Assembly (NCBI GenBank): GCA_035048815.1
Contig: JAUCBN010000004.1
Coordinates: forward strand, 15,032,001-15,096,000
Source: Abelmoschus esculentus
Lineage: Eukaryota; Streptophyta; Magnoliopsida; Malvales; Malvaceae
Direction of reading: 5' to 3'
Length of the DNA stretch: 64,000 bases
A program made the position numbers and the translations under genes. The notes under the pieces are model-generated. The model was not told the origin of the DNA. It saw nothing but the letters and a program-made list of their open reading frames with translations, and ran no database searches. This document shows positions 55,340 through 64,000 of this stretch, in pieces. Positions within the stretch are counted from its first letter, which is position 1; each line of letters begins with the position of its first letter.

Positions 55340-56440
55340 TTTTCTACTGCAGATAAGGAATCATGTTGAGTGCTGTTGAGATTCCTAGTGATTCTAGGAA
55401 TGAAGGTGGCCGATTTAGGCAGCAATTCACCAACAAGAAGATCAATGAGGTACTCGATGAAAGGAACTTTCTGTTATAAAAATAACATGTCCTCCTTATT
55501 GTTTGCAGTCACAAGTTGAAATCCCTACTTTGTGGAGAGATGGAGGTTCCATCTTCAACAAGTCCTTCTTATTGATGGCAGACGAGTCAAGAATCCATAA
55601 TATGAAGACTATGTTACACAGGATAATGCTCTTGCTTCATGGTTATTATCGACCATTAGTACCCGTTTACTTCCTCAGTTTTTTGTAGGTGCTGAGACCA
55701 CAACTTAGGTATGAGATACTGTTATATAAATCTTTTCTAACAAGTCTACTATATTTGTTTTGAGTCTTCACTATAAGTTGTTATCCATAAAGAATGGGGA
55801 TGATGAGAGTATAATCTTGTATTTATCTCGAATTAAGGAGGTATGTGATGCTCTTGCCTCATGTGGATGCAAGATTTCTAGAGTCGAACGCATAGCTAGC
55901 ATTCTGAATGGTTTAACACGAGAGTTTTAGTCTTTTATGATAGTCATAACTGTTAAAAAAGAGTTATTGTCAGTAAAAAGGGTGTGTAATATTTTACTTG
56001 ATGCTGAGACCAAGTTAGCTGGGTTTAATGCTTGATCTGATTTTGTGCCATTGAGTACGAATGTTGCAAATGTTGTACACAATAAATAGGTGCTTCCTTA
56101 TGCTGCTCAAAATTTAGTATATGGTGGTAATCAAAACTAGTTTTATAGAGATCCTCGTCCTCTCTATAATTCTTCTGGAAGACAAGGAGGTCGAGGTAGA
56201 GGGAGATCAAGGTTGCAGTCCCAACTCTGTGAAAAAAATAGACATACTGTCAGTCAGTGCTGGTATAGGTTTGATCAAGGGTTTTCTGATATTGATACAA
56301 GTCAATCTAATGATGTAGGGTAGGCACAATACTCAGTCTATATTGATGATGATGAAGGCATTAACATGTCAACTCCATACACTCAACCTCATTCACCTGT
56401 TCAAGCACATTTGGTAGCATCCATCAAAGCTGGAGTTGAA
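55340..56440 (+). pseudogene. Copia gag, many stops
   Basis: The plus frames read LSIKNGDDESIILYLSRIKE then VCDALASCG, and ILNGLTREF, the core of a copia Gag (UBN2 type). They continue with a GGRGRGRSR stretch and a knuckle remnant NRHTVSQCWYRFD whose first cysteines are damaged (QLCEKN). Stops occur at least at 55927, 56032, 56086 and 56321. Gag would form the particle; this one cannot. Confidence 0.85.
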
Positions 56441-56946
56441 TAGTGGGTTGTCGATTCTGGGGCATCTCACCATGTTACTCCAGACTCCATAAATGTGGTT
56501 CATGGAATGTCTTATAAAGGCCCAAGTATGTTGGTAGATAGGAATGGAGTTGGTTTACATATTAATAAGACTGGTTATTCAAATATTTTTACATCCTCCC
56601 GATCACTTATGTTGGACAAGTTATTGTATGTGCCACAAGTAACCCGTAATTTTCTCTCGCTGTCTAAGTTTGTCAGGGATAATCAAGTCTACTTTGAGTT
56701 TCATGCTAAACACTACCTGGTTCGTGATGAAGGGACATATCGGGTTCTTCTTGAAGGCAATGAACATGAAGGATTGTATTGTTTTATGATTTCAGTAGAT
56801 AAAGAAACATCCTGTAGAAATAATCAGGCACGAGTATTTGTAAGCTCCTATGAGTTTATGCACAGGAGACATCGTCATCCTGCTCATGAAACTCTAGTTC
56901 AAATTTTAAAGAATCTAATGTACAAATTGAGAAAGATGCTAATAAA
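56441..56946 (+). pseudogene. Copia protease and GAG-pre-integrase region
   Basis: WVVDSGASHHVTPD begins at about 56447, with the DSG aspartic-protease active site in the usual copia form. Then SLMLDKLLYVPQVTRNFLSL, HAKHYLVRDEGTYRVLLEG and a HRHPAHETLVQILKN box that belongs to the pre-integrase zinc region. One stop precedes the active site (56441), and the frame then stays open to about 56998. It lies directly upstream of the integrase core. Confidence 0.88.
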
Positions 56947-57428
56947 GTGGATTTGTGTGTTGCGTGTAAAATGGGAAAGAGTCATAACTTCCATGTAGTG
57001 AATCTAATATTGTATATAATACTCCATTTCAGATTTTATTCACTGATCTATAGGGTCCTGCACATGTACCCTCCAAAGGGCTTCGGTTATGTGTGTTTTG
57101 TGAATGCATGTACCATGAATTCTTGGGTATATTTGTTAAAAGAAAAAGGGCAAGCAGTTTTAGCTTTTCAACAGTTTCAGGCCATGGTTAAAACTCAATA
57201 TGATGGTTCAATAAAAGAACTGCAAAGTGATTGGGGTTGTGAGTATCAAAGTCTCACATCTATGTTGTTAAAGGATGGGATTCGACATCGAATCACATAT
57301 CCTCATACATCTCAACAGAATGGTGTTGTAGAGCGTAAGCATAGACACCTAATTGAATTGTCTTTGGTTTTGCTTGCTCAGGCTTTCTTTCCTATTCATT
57401 TTTGGTCTTATGTTGCCTACAAAGGTGT
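56947..57428 (+). pseudogene. Copia integrase core, first part
   Basis: It contains CVACKMGKSHNFHV (zinc-binding C-terminal cysteines), the GP.HVPSKGFGYVCFVNACT region, KELQSDWGCEYQ with the second catalytic Asp, and the TSQQNGVVERKHRHLIEL box with the catalytic Glu. The first catalytic Asp lies at a stop-containing site near 57047. It is interrupted at 57428, inside the normal AYLINRLP-like region, by a solo LTR. Confidence 0.88.
57424..57428. repeat. Target-site duplication GGTGT, left copy
   Basis: GGTGT before TGATGTGAGC; repeated at 59157-59161 after CATATCA. Confidence 0.88.
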
Positions 57429-59156
57429 TGATGTGAGCACGAATACAATACTTATATTATTTTCTGTAACCTTTCTGAAACCGTTTGACCGAGGCAAGTT
57501 GTTTACATTCGATAAGCTTCAAGAAGCTTATTCTTCCTTAATATTGGATGTTCAAAATAAGGTCAAATTTATGAAGGTGTATTTTAACGCGAAGGAAGAA
57601 CCTCCACCACCATCGAAGATCTTCAAGGCTAAAAGAGTTTTTCCTTATTTCATCTTTTAGTTATTAATGTCAATATATGCATTAGAGTGCTAGCTTAGGA
57701 GTGTGTTGCATGTAGTTGCATGAGCATTAATAAGTTTGCATATTTAAGAATGCATGGTAGTTCATTTAATATGTTAGCTCATTTAAGTATGGTAGTTCAT
57801 AAGCATGCTAGTTCATTGAATATGTTATGTTCATTAAGCATGCTAGTTTATTTAAGTAAGTTCTAATTTGCATATAATTTGCATTATTTTAACATATATT
57901 TTTGTGTTATTAGGTGCATTAAGGCTGAATAAAGACATATTTTAAGTCTTTTGGGATTTAAGAAATCAAGTGAGAGTAAAGGCATGGACTGAAAAAATAC
58001 ATAAAGAGGGAATTCAAGGAGTCTTGTATATTCAGTCAACTTGATCGCCATATTTGAGTTGGATCCAGGCCGAAATGAGTTTTTATTTCTTCTTAGAACT
58101 TGTTCCCTTATTTCGTATCTTTCCAACGCACTTTGAATTACATTGATCCAATATCGGGAGCTTGAGATATGGTCATTTTACCAAACATAGAGCAAGTTGG
58201 AATTTTATTACGGGAAATGCATGCAAGGATGAGCTTGAATCAAGGAGAGACTTTTCATATTCAGCAAGAGAGATAAGCAATTGAATGCCATCTTTATTCA
58301 TACAAAAAAAAGCATTCAAGGTCTTCTTATCATCCATTTTGTGAGACTATTCAAATTCTATAATAAGACACACATTGAAGAGCTTCTTTATTCAGACCAT
58401 TATGACATTCAAGGAGGACAAATGACTTGTAGATGAGCATGGAATTCAATTAGACACTCTTCCTTGGACAAAGGGATGTCTATATTTATCCTAGTGTTGT
58501 CCATATTCATCCGACATATTCTATAAAACTATTCAGCTACCAAGGAAGATAGAAGAACACAAGCCTTAATGTCTTGTCATCATTGTCATGTTTCTTTGTT
58601 AGACTTTTTATTTTGTTTTCCTATAAATAGTCTCTAGCATTTCATTTGTAAGAAGAAAAACTTTGATTCTAATACACTTTTTTGTAAGAGTTTTATCTCT
58701 TTGTTCTTCATTGAACTTATCCGACTTATCAAGGAGTTCTCCTTGTGACATCATTCCTAATTTCCATATACCAAGGTTCCTAGTTTTCTAACTAGAGGGT
58801 CTCGGTCTTTCGTTTATGAACATTATAGGAAATTGGTCTTCACTTTTATATAGTGTTGGTTCCTTCCTCGTTCCTCTAAACATCCAATAGGATTCGGGCT
58901 GACATTCTCTATAGTGTCGGTTCTTTTCTGATTACTTATCATCATTACCTTTCCCCATTTACACATATACTTTCACCATCATCTTCCATTCATCTTATTT
59001 TATTCTCATCAAATCACTAAATTAGCTTCCGCAATCATATCAACTCCGTCATCAAGAACCCATTTGAATTCATTTTATCACGTTATGAATTACTTACTAT
59101 GTTCACGATCGGGTAACTATTGAATTTTGGAAACTCACGTAACCGGGATCATATCA
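57429..59156 (+). mobile_element. Solo LTR, 1728 bp, nested in the copia integrase (family C)
   Basis: It starts TGATGTGAGCACG, ends GGGATCATATCA and is flanked by GGTGT duplications. The integrase sequence resumes with VLQGKSPFEALNEKKP right after it. A TATA box CTATAAATAG at 58621-58630 gives plus orientation. Near its start is a hairpin ATAAGCTT-CAAG-AAGCTTAT (57510-57530). It has no coding content of its own; the apparent tail of the integrase frame to 57660 is LTR sequence. It is unrelated to families A and B by eye. Confidence 0.9.
58621..58630 (+). promoter_or_regulatory. TATA box of the nested solo LTR
   Basis: CTATAAATAG followed by TCTCTAGCATTTC, as expected at a U3/R boundary. Confidence 0.55.
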
Positions 59157-60060
59157 GGTGTTGCAAGGTAAGTCACCTTTTGAGGCTCTTAATGAAAAGA
59201 AACCTGATTACAAGTTGGTTAGAGTTTTTGGTTGCAGATATTTTTTTCATCTTAGAGATTTTCAGAATCACAAGCTGGAGTTTAGGTCACAACCTTGTAC
59301 ATTTCTGGGTGTTAGTCGTCAACATCAAGGATATTTGTTCATGACAAACAATGAAAGAATTTTTGTCTCTAGGCATATTATTTTTGATGAAATGCATTTT
59401 CCTTTTGCAGATAAAAAATGTGTGTCTCAGCATGATGAGCCTAGACATGAGTCTCAGCCCTTTCTAGATGTTTTTAGGAGGAGTACAAGACTGGCTTCAT
59501 CCGTTCGAGAAGAGAGGGTATGTTCCTCTACTCAGGAGATTCATACTCGAGATTTGATATTTGCATCAGGGTTAGCAGAAGGTCTGAGTGATGAGAGCAT
59601 TGAGCAAGGAGATCCTATCTCAATTATGGAAGAGGTGTATGTGGTGTCACTAAATAGGATTGAGGATGATGAGCACCAAGTCCAGCTTGGTGTTCCACAA
59701 ATAAGTGAAGGTGAAGTGTCTAGGGATAACACTAGTTTGTTAAGGGTGCCAAGCAACTCGGTAGTTGATACAACAGTTGCTGAAGGGTCAAGGACTCCAG
59801 ATAATGAGGCCAATGGCACATCTCAAGGAGAGGTGGTTAGTAGATTAAAAAACTGAGCCTCAACCTAAAGTGACTTCCAACAGACATACAATGATTACCA
59901 GAAGTAAGAATGACATATTTAAGCCTAAAGGGTATATAATGTGTGTAAATAATATAACATGTGATACAGTTGATCCAACTAGCATACAACAAGTACTTCA
60001 GTTAGTACATTGGAGAAATGATGTGATGAGTGAAATGGAGGCACTGGAAAAAAATGGGAC
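59157..60060 (+). pseudogene. Copia integrase C-terminal part and linker to RT
   Basis: The plus frame from about 59158 reads GKSPFEALNEKKPDYKLVRV then FGCRYFFHLRDF, CTFLGVSRQHQGYLF, and RIFVSRHIIFDEMHFPF, the standard end of the copia integrase. A variable acidic linker follows. Then ITRSKNDIFKPKGY (59892 onward) leads into reverse transcriptase. A stop at 59855 separates the two parts. The variable linker is usual in copia polyproteins. Confidence 0.88.
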
Positions 60061-60775
60061 TTGGACTTGGTAGGGTTTAAATGGTTGTTCAAGGTGAAAC
60101 GAAATCCTAATGGCTCAATACATCGATACAAGGCTCGGTTAGTTGCTAGAGGTTATTCAGAAACTCTTGATCAATATTATCAAGAAACTTTTAGTCTAGT
60201 GGTGAAGAAAACAACATGAAACATAATGCTTTCATTGGCTATGGTGAATAATTGGAAGCTGAGATAGATTGACATTAATAATGCCTTCCTCAATAAAAAT
60301 TTAGAGAAAGCTGTGTTCATAGAGCAGCCACCTGATTTCGAAAAGTTGAGAGTAGATGGAAAGCCTTTGTTGTGTAGGTTAAGGAAGACATTATATGGGC
60401 TGAAGCAAGCTCCAAGGAATTGGCATAACAAGTTAAAAAAATACCTGATAAGCATTGGATTTAGGTGTTCTAAAGCTGACACTTCTGTGTTTGTGAGAAA
60501 GTCAGAAGGAAGGTGCTTGTATACGCTAGTGTATGTAGATGAGGTAAGTCAAGTGGTAGATACATTGAATCAGAAGTTTTCATTAAAAGACCTGGAAGAA
60601 CTACATTTTTTCTTGGCATTGAAGTGAGTAAAAGCTCGAGTCAGTTGTTTCTCAATCAGAGGAAGTACATACGTGAGTTGTTGGAAAAAGCTGAAATAGA
60701 GAATGCCAACGCAACTCCCACTCCCATGTTGGCTACGACCAAACTTGCAAAAGGCATAGCTATGTCATATCATAA
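60061..60775 (+). pseudogene. Copia reverse transcriptase, active site damaged
   Basis: Boxes in order: FKVKRNPNGSIHRYKARLVA, RGYSETLDQYYQETFSLVV, IDINNAFLNK (first catalytic Asp), EQPPDFEKLRVDGKPLLCRL, KTLYGLKQAPRNWHNKL and YTLVYVDE, then directly VSQVVDTLNQKFSLKDLEEL. The catalytic YVDD reads YVDE and is followed by a deletion of the residues that normally lie before this last box. Stops occur near 60072, 60218 and 60268. The enzyme would copy element RNA; it cannot here. Confidence 0.92.
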
Positions 60776-61062
60776 GTGCATCAATATAGAACTGTGGTTG
60801 GTTCGCTGTTGTATCCCTGTCATACCAGGCCAGATATAACATTTAGTGTGCACAAGGTGACTCAGTTTATGCATGATCCATGTGAAGAACATTGGATAGT
60901 TGTTAAAAGAATCTTAAGGTACTTAGCAAGGACACTGGATGACATCAGGTGGCAGATGGATTCACCAAGCCCCTTTCACGAGTATATTTTAAAGAATTTC
61001 GTCAGAGAATTGGTGTTGCTTCACTTGAACAAAGCAAAGAAAAGCAGGGAGAATGTTGAGTA
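60776..61062 (+). pseudogene. Copia RNase H region, core deleted
   Basis: RTVVGSLLYPCHTRPDITFS and EEHWIVVKRILRYLARTLD are the connection region. The sequence then jumps, with a frame change, to HQVADGFTKPLSRVYF and a C-terminal tail ending GEC. The body of RNase H with its catalytic residues is missing. In that last frame the stop codon TGA lies at 61057-61059, inside the first bases of the right LTR (TGTTGA). Confidence 0.88.
61035..61053 (+). promoter_or_regulatory. Polypurine tract of the copia element
   Basis: AAAGAAAAGCAGGGAGAA lies immediately before the right LTR; it primes plus-strand synthesis. Confidence 0.75.
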
Positions 61063-61272
61063 ACTTCTGAAAGTCACTGATATACTATAAGAGAGTGATT
61101 GCATGCATGCCATGCATATGTATACAACAATGCTGGTATTGCAGTTATGAGGTTACTAAGTCTGTTAGGTTGTTAAGGGGTATTAGTTTTCTGTATATAA
61201 GGATGTGCTATCTCTTTGTAAATGTACTCAACTTCTTACTCATTATTCAATGAAGGTTCTAGTTTCTTGATA
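61054..61272 (+). repeat. Right LTR of the copia element, 219 bp
   Basis: TGTTGAGTAAC to TTTCTTGATA, followed by ATTAC (61273-61277). It shows many small differences from the left LTR, so the insertion is not recent. Confidence 0.9.
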
Positions 61273-61277
61273 ATTAC

Positions 61278-62031
61278 ATGTAAGAAAGATGTGATGATTC
61301 ATCTCAAAAAAATAAAATGAATAAACCTGGTTGGTTAAGATCATAAATGACGTGGTGGAAAGAGTTCATGATAGAATTTTTCGTACTCTTGACCCAATAA
61401 TAAAATAAAAAGAGTATTTGCCTTTTCTTTTTAAAACAATTCACAGGTCAAATACCTGTTAAATTTTTTGGGGTCACAGATCAAGCATGTGTCGTAAATT
61501 TTAGATTATACAGGTATTCAACCCTATTATCTATTTTTAATTTTAATTTTACATTATTAAAGTTTTTTAGTTAAAATTTTAAAATTAAAATATTTCTTTC
61601 CCGAATATTTTACTTTAATTTCTAAATTTTATACTAAAATGATTTTATGTTTTATCTTAGTTGTATTTTCAGAACTTTTAAATTTTATCATTTATTTTTA
61701 TTTTTGTAAAGCCTGATTCTATTTGTGAGAGTTAGGTGAAACTGTTATTAGAACTTAAATTGATTTCTAGCACAAATAATAATAGAGATTAATATTGATA
61801 TAATATTTATTAAGATAAGATTAAATTATATAATATAAAATTTAATAAAAAATAATATTTATAATATAATTTTTCCTCATCGTCGTTACATAACCACATA
61901 TTTCAAGTAGTTTGATGTTTTTATCTCATTCTTTAAACAAACTTTTTTTTATCTAGGGTAGCATATCACAAAATTAATTTGATGAAAAATATTACTGTCA
62001 TTTAGATCAAGATTTTTCCATTTGATGAATT
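61278..62031. other. AT-rich spacer between two retroelements
   Basis: I see nothing recognisable in it. Confidence 0.6.
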
Positions 62032-62622
62032 TGTGACGGGGCTAGACTTTGAAACCAACCTAACGTGCGGCCTTAGGCGATGTGACTCAAGACAAACGCC
62101 TAAGTAAGCCTTCTCAACACATTCGGAAGATCAAACTTCCCAAGCACCGACAAACGCGAAGCGTTCTAAGCGGAAACGAGTTAAAAGAGATGAGCAAGGA
62201 AGAACACTTCAAGAACGCTCAAGAACAAAGAAAGAACACTCAGAGGATTTTAGAGAAAATGCCTTTATTCCTTGGAAACTTGGAATACCCAGATACATCA
62301 AATGAGGTAGGAAATGCCTCTATTTATACTTGAACTCCCCTTGATCCTACGGTCTATATATTTACATCAACGACTAATATCTAACCCTATCCATTTACAA
62401 AGCATAACTCTGGAAATATTCCCACCTAACTATGGAAAGTATCTTCTGTGTTCACACAATATGTTCACACACCTTGGATAGATAAGGCTTCTAGAACACT
62501 CCCTGGATCGGGCCAACATTGGTGGACTTTTGGAGCCCAATATCACCCTTGGAATTCCTTAGGCAAGCCAATATGCACCATGTGGTGCCAATGTCTCGGA
62601 CCCCAACATGCGGCCCATGACA
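62032..62622 (-). repeat. 3' LTR of the gypsy-type element, 591 bp
   Basis: In element orientation it starts TGTCATGGGCCGCATG (62622) and ends CCCCGTCACA (62032), with inverted ends TGTCA/TGACA-like. TATA box AGTATAAATA on the minus strand (62321-62330). Confidence 0.85.
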
Positions 62623-62640
62623 TTCTCTCCCACCAAACTT
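62623..62640 (-). promoter_or_regulatory. Polypurine tract
   Basis: AAGTTTGGTGGGAGAGAA on the minus strand abuts the LTR start. Confidence 0.8.
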
Positions 62641-63200
62641 GGCGACGCCCTCGTCGCGCCACTCGAACAAGTCTGAGATCGATCCTGTAGCTACTCGTAC
62701 ACCTTGGCTTGCTTCTATCTCGGAGTCTGGCTTGAATGTTCCCCATAAGAACCGCTCTTCCATAAATAGCACCGGACTCTGATTCAGTTGTCCCATCATA
62801 AGGACTGCTCGCTTCGGCTCGCACCACCATGTAAAATCAATCGTACCAAGCAAATCTTGATCACTCTCCCTGTGTTCAAGAGATACTTCACTCATTGACT
62901 CGGCATTTTCTCTACATGTCAATCCTTCGTCCCTAAAGCTTGACGCCCCATTGCTCCTCGGCAATACAACACCCATCGATACTTTAGTACCCTTGAAGTT
63001 TGATGCATCGGCCACCTCGCCCATGGATGGCTCCTCGACGGCTCCCATGTCAACAGGCTCAGTCAACACATGCCCAACCAAGGAAATGTCCCCAACGATC
63101 GCCTCTTTCTCGATGATTCCTTGGCTTGGAACATCCTCGACATGCTGAATAGCTTTCAGCTTCTTGGTCCCTTGCCCGATGTCTTATCGTACGGGTACAA
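62641..63200 (-). pseudogene. Region between protease and polypurine tract
   Basis: A minus-strand frame (63081 to 62491) runs through this stretch into the LTR. It is acidic and of low complexity and I recognise no domain in it. In autonomous gypsy elements this position is the far end of pol, so the frame may fuse the residue after protease to the last codons of pol after a deletion. Confidence 0.45.
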
Positions 63201-63580
63201 CACATCGTTGTCCAGGATCCAAGATGCACACGATGTTGGAACACAAAATAATGATCGCTTGAACACGGTCAAGGAAGTTTAGTCCCAAAATAAATTCAAA
63301 GTCGTCTAGTTTGATTACCTTGAAGTCTTCCTTAGACTTTCAATCACTAATCTACAGATCAACTTTCCGTACAGTCCCTATAACAGGAGCTTCCTTGGCA
63401 TTCACAGTCTTGATCTTATCGGTTGAGTCCATAAGTTCAAGACCAAACTCCACTGCAACCTTCTTAGACATGAATAGATCGCTTGCCCCGGTGTCCACCA
63501 AAGCACTCTTCGATCGTCCCGCCACATTGATGTCGATAAACATCAACCCATTCTACTTCTTGTCTTTCCTCTTGGCAGAA
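63201..63580 (-). pseudogene. Gypsy aspartic protease
   Basis: The minus strand reads LMFIDINVAGRSKSALVDTG then ASDLFMSKKVA: the DTGAS active site of gypsy retropepsin near 63500. ILGLNFLDRV follows near 63260, the second conserved box. A stop separates the two boxes near 63350 and another precedes the first (63553). Length and order match the chromovirus-type protease that follows Gag. Confidence 0.85.
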
Positions 63581-63639
63581 CTCAGAATCATCGAGCCAAG
63601 CTTCGCAGCCTCTTCACTCTCGGGCTCGTCCTTCTTTGA

Positions 63640-63900
63640 CTGCTTAACTCGATTAGGGCACTCTTACGCTATATGTGGCCCCTTACAACGGTAACACTTG
63701 TAATTCGTCACCTTTGGCTTTCCACCTTTGACACTGGCGATCGCACCAAGTCTGCCTGGTTCACCATCTGAATCGTCGTCCTTAGGACAATGGCATCGAG
63801 GCAGCTCTTCTTGTTTGGAAAATCCTTCACTACATGAGGACCCTCACAATGGTAGCACCTTACGGTTCCTCGATCCTTTCGCTCATATGGCTTGTCATAC
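63640..63900 (-). pseudogene. Gypsy gag C-terminus with two zinc knuckles
   Basis: The minus strand shows VRCYHCEGPHVVKDF (about 63865-63820), in which the last Cys is Phe, and KCYRCKGPHIA, stop, EC (about 63700-63660). Both are CX2CX4HX4C knuckles of nucleocapsid type, separated by about 40 residues, each damaged once. Lys-rich DKPYERKDRG precedes the first. The rest of Gag continues beyond the window. Confidence 0.8.
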
Positions 63901-64000
63901 CGACTAGACTTGGTGGTTGGTTTTCCATCAACGCTTTTATCTTCGGGAACTTCCTCGTCTCCTTTTCCATTACCCTTGTCTCGGGGCTTGGAAGACTCCT

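Larger units (their letters stand above)
55076..61272 (+). mobile_element. Ty1/copia retrotransposon, complete but decayed, with nested solo LTR
   Basis: Two ~220-bp LTRs and an ATTAC duplication enclose, on the plus strand, a degenerate primer site, gag, protease, integrase, reverse transcriptase and RNase H in copia order, then a polypurine tract. A 1728-bp solo LTR (57429-59156) splits the integrase. Without it the element is about 4.5 kb. Many stops and shifts, a damaged YVDD and a deleted RNase H core show that it is dead. The CWYRFD knuckle end and short LTRs suggest the Ale/Retrofit group, as inference. Confidence 0.93.
62032..64000 (-). mobile_element. Gypsy-type element, 3' portion, lacking RT before the LTR
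   Basis: Minus-strand order entering from the window edge: two zinc knuckles, aspartic protease, a spacer, polypurine tract and 3' LTR. No reverse transcriptase or integrase lies between the protease (ends near 63200) and the LTR (62622), so this is a deleted or non-autonomous gypsy derivative. Candidate left flank is GAATT (62027-62031). The gag N-terminus and 5' LTR are outside the window. Confidence 0.85.

Noticed and set aside
57429..57660. C-terminal 77 residues of the plus-strand integrase frame
   Set aside because: They lie inside the nested solo LTR after the GGTGT duplication and are not integrase.

Overview
This is nuclear DNA from a flowering plant, most likely a eudicot. The evidence is AT-rich sequence dominated by plant LTR retrotransposons, plant-type LINEs, tRNA-derived SINE-like units, hAT-type ends and a ~169-bp satellite, plus one intron-containing gene of the plant-only RIC (ROP-interactive CRIB) family. 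I cannot name the species. The layout, with nested insertions and a long satellite array, suggests pericentromeric or otherwise gene-poor heterochromatin.

Layout: (1) 1-7816, the 5' part of a minus-strand Ty1/copia element (LTR, tRNA-iMet primer site, gag, start of protease), split by a 3.9-kb solo LTR at 161-4052 with a perfect CCCTT duplication. (2) 7817-11440, a strand-asymmetric block of unknown nature with six copies of a conserved hairpin module. (3) 11455-24770, about 54 monomers of a ~169-bp satellite, split by a 5'-truncated LINE (17232-21428) that itself carries a 1370-bp solo LTR (18403-19772, duplication GTGTC). A second truncated LINE (24771-25260) closes the array. (4) 25262-28015, two SINE-like units in opposite orientation and a hAT-type element containing LTR-like DNA full of palindromes. 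(5) 28911-42900, an old LTR-like sequence invaded by a minus-strand gypsy element (30455-37575) that has gag and protease but no reverse transcriptase, and by a second solo LTR (38332-41813) of the same family as the one at 161-4052.

(6) 42900-55075, mostly AT-rich DNA holding the only convincing host gene, a three-exon RIC/CRIB gene on the minus strand (45434-46528), two large fold-back elements (about 49190-49875 and 54124-54972) and another LTR-like region (51240-53858). (7) 55076-61272, a complete but decayed plus-strand Ty1/copia element with 220-bp LTRs and a perfect ATTAC duplication, interrupted in the integrase by a 1728-bp solo LTR (duplication GGTGT). (8) 62032-64000, the 3' end of a minus-strand gypsy-type element with LTR, polypurine tract, protease and two zinc knuckles but no reverse transcriptase before the LTR.

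Nothing here forms an operon or pathway; the story is serial transposition, LTR-LTR recombination to solo LTRs, and decay. The most unusual signals are an array of ~50-bp repeats whose flanking stems co-vary from unit to unit just upstream of a TATA box in two solo LTRs, clusters of self-complementary ~10-24-bp motifs in four different elements, the hairpin-module block at 7.9-10.9 kb, and two LINEs joined to the satellite at the same monomer position.
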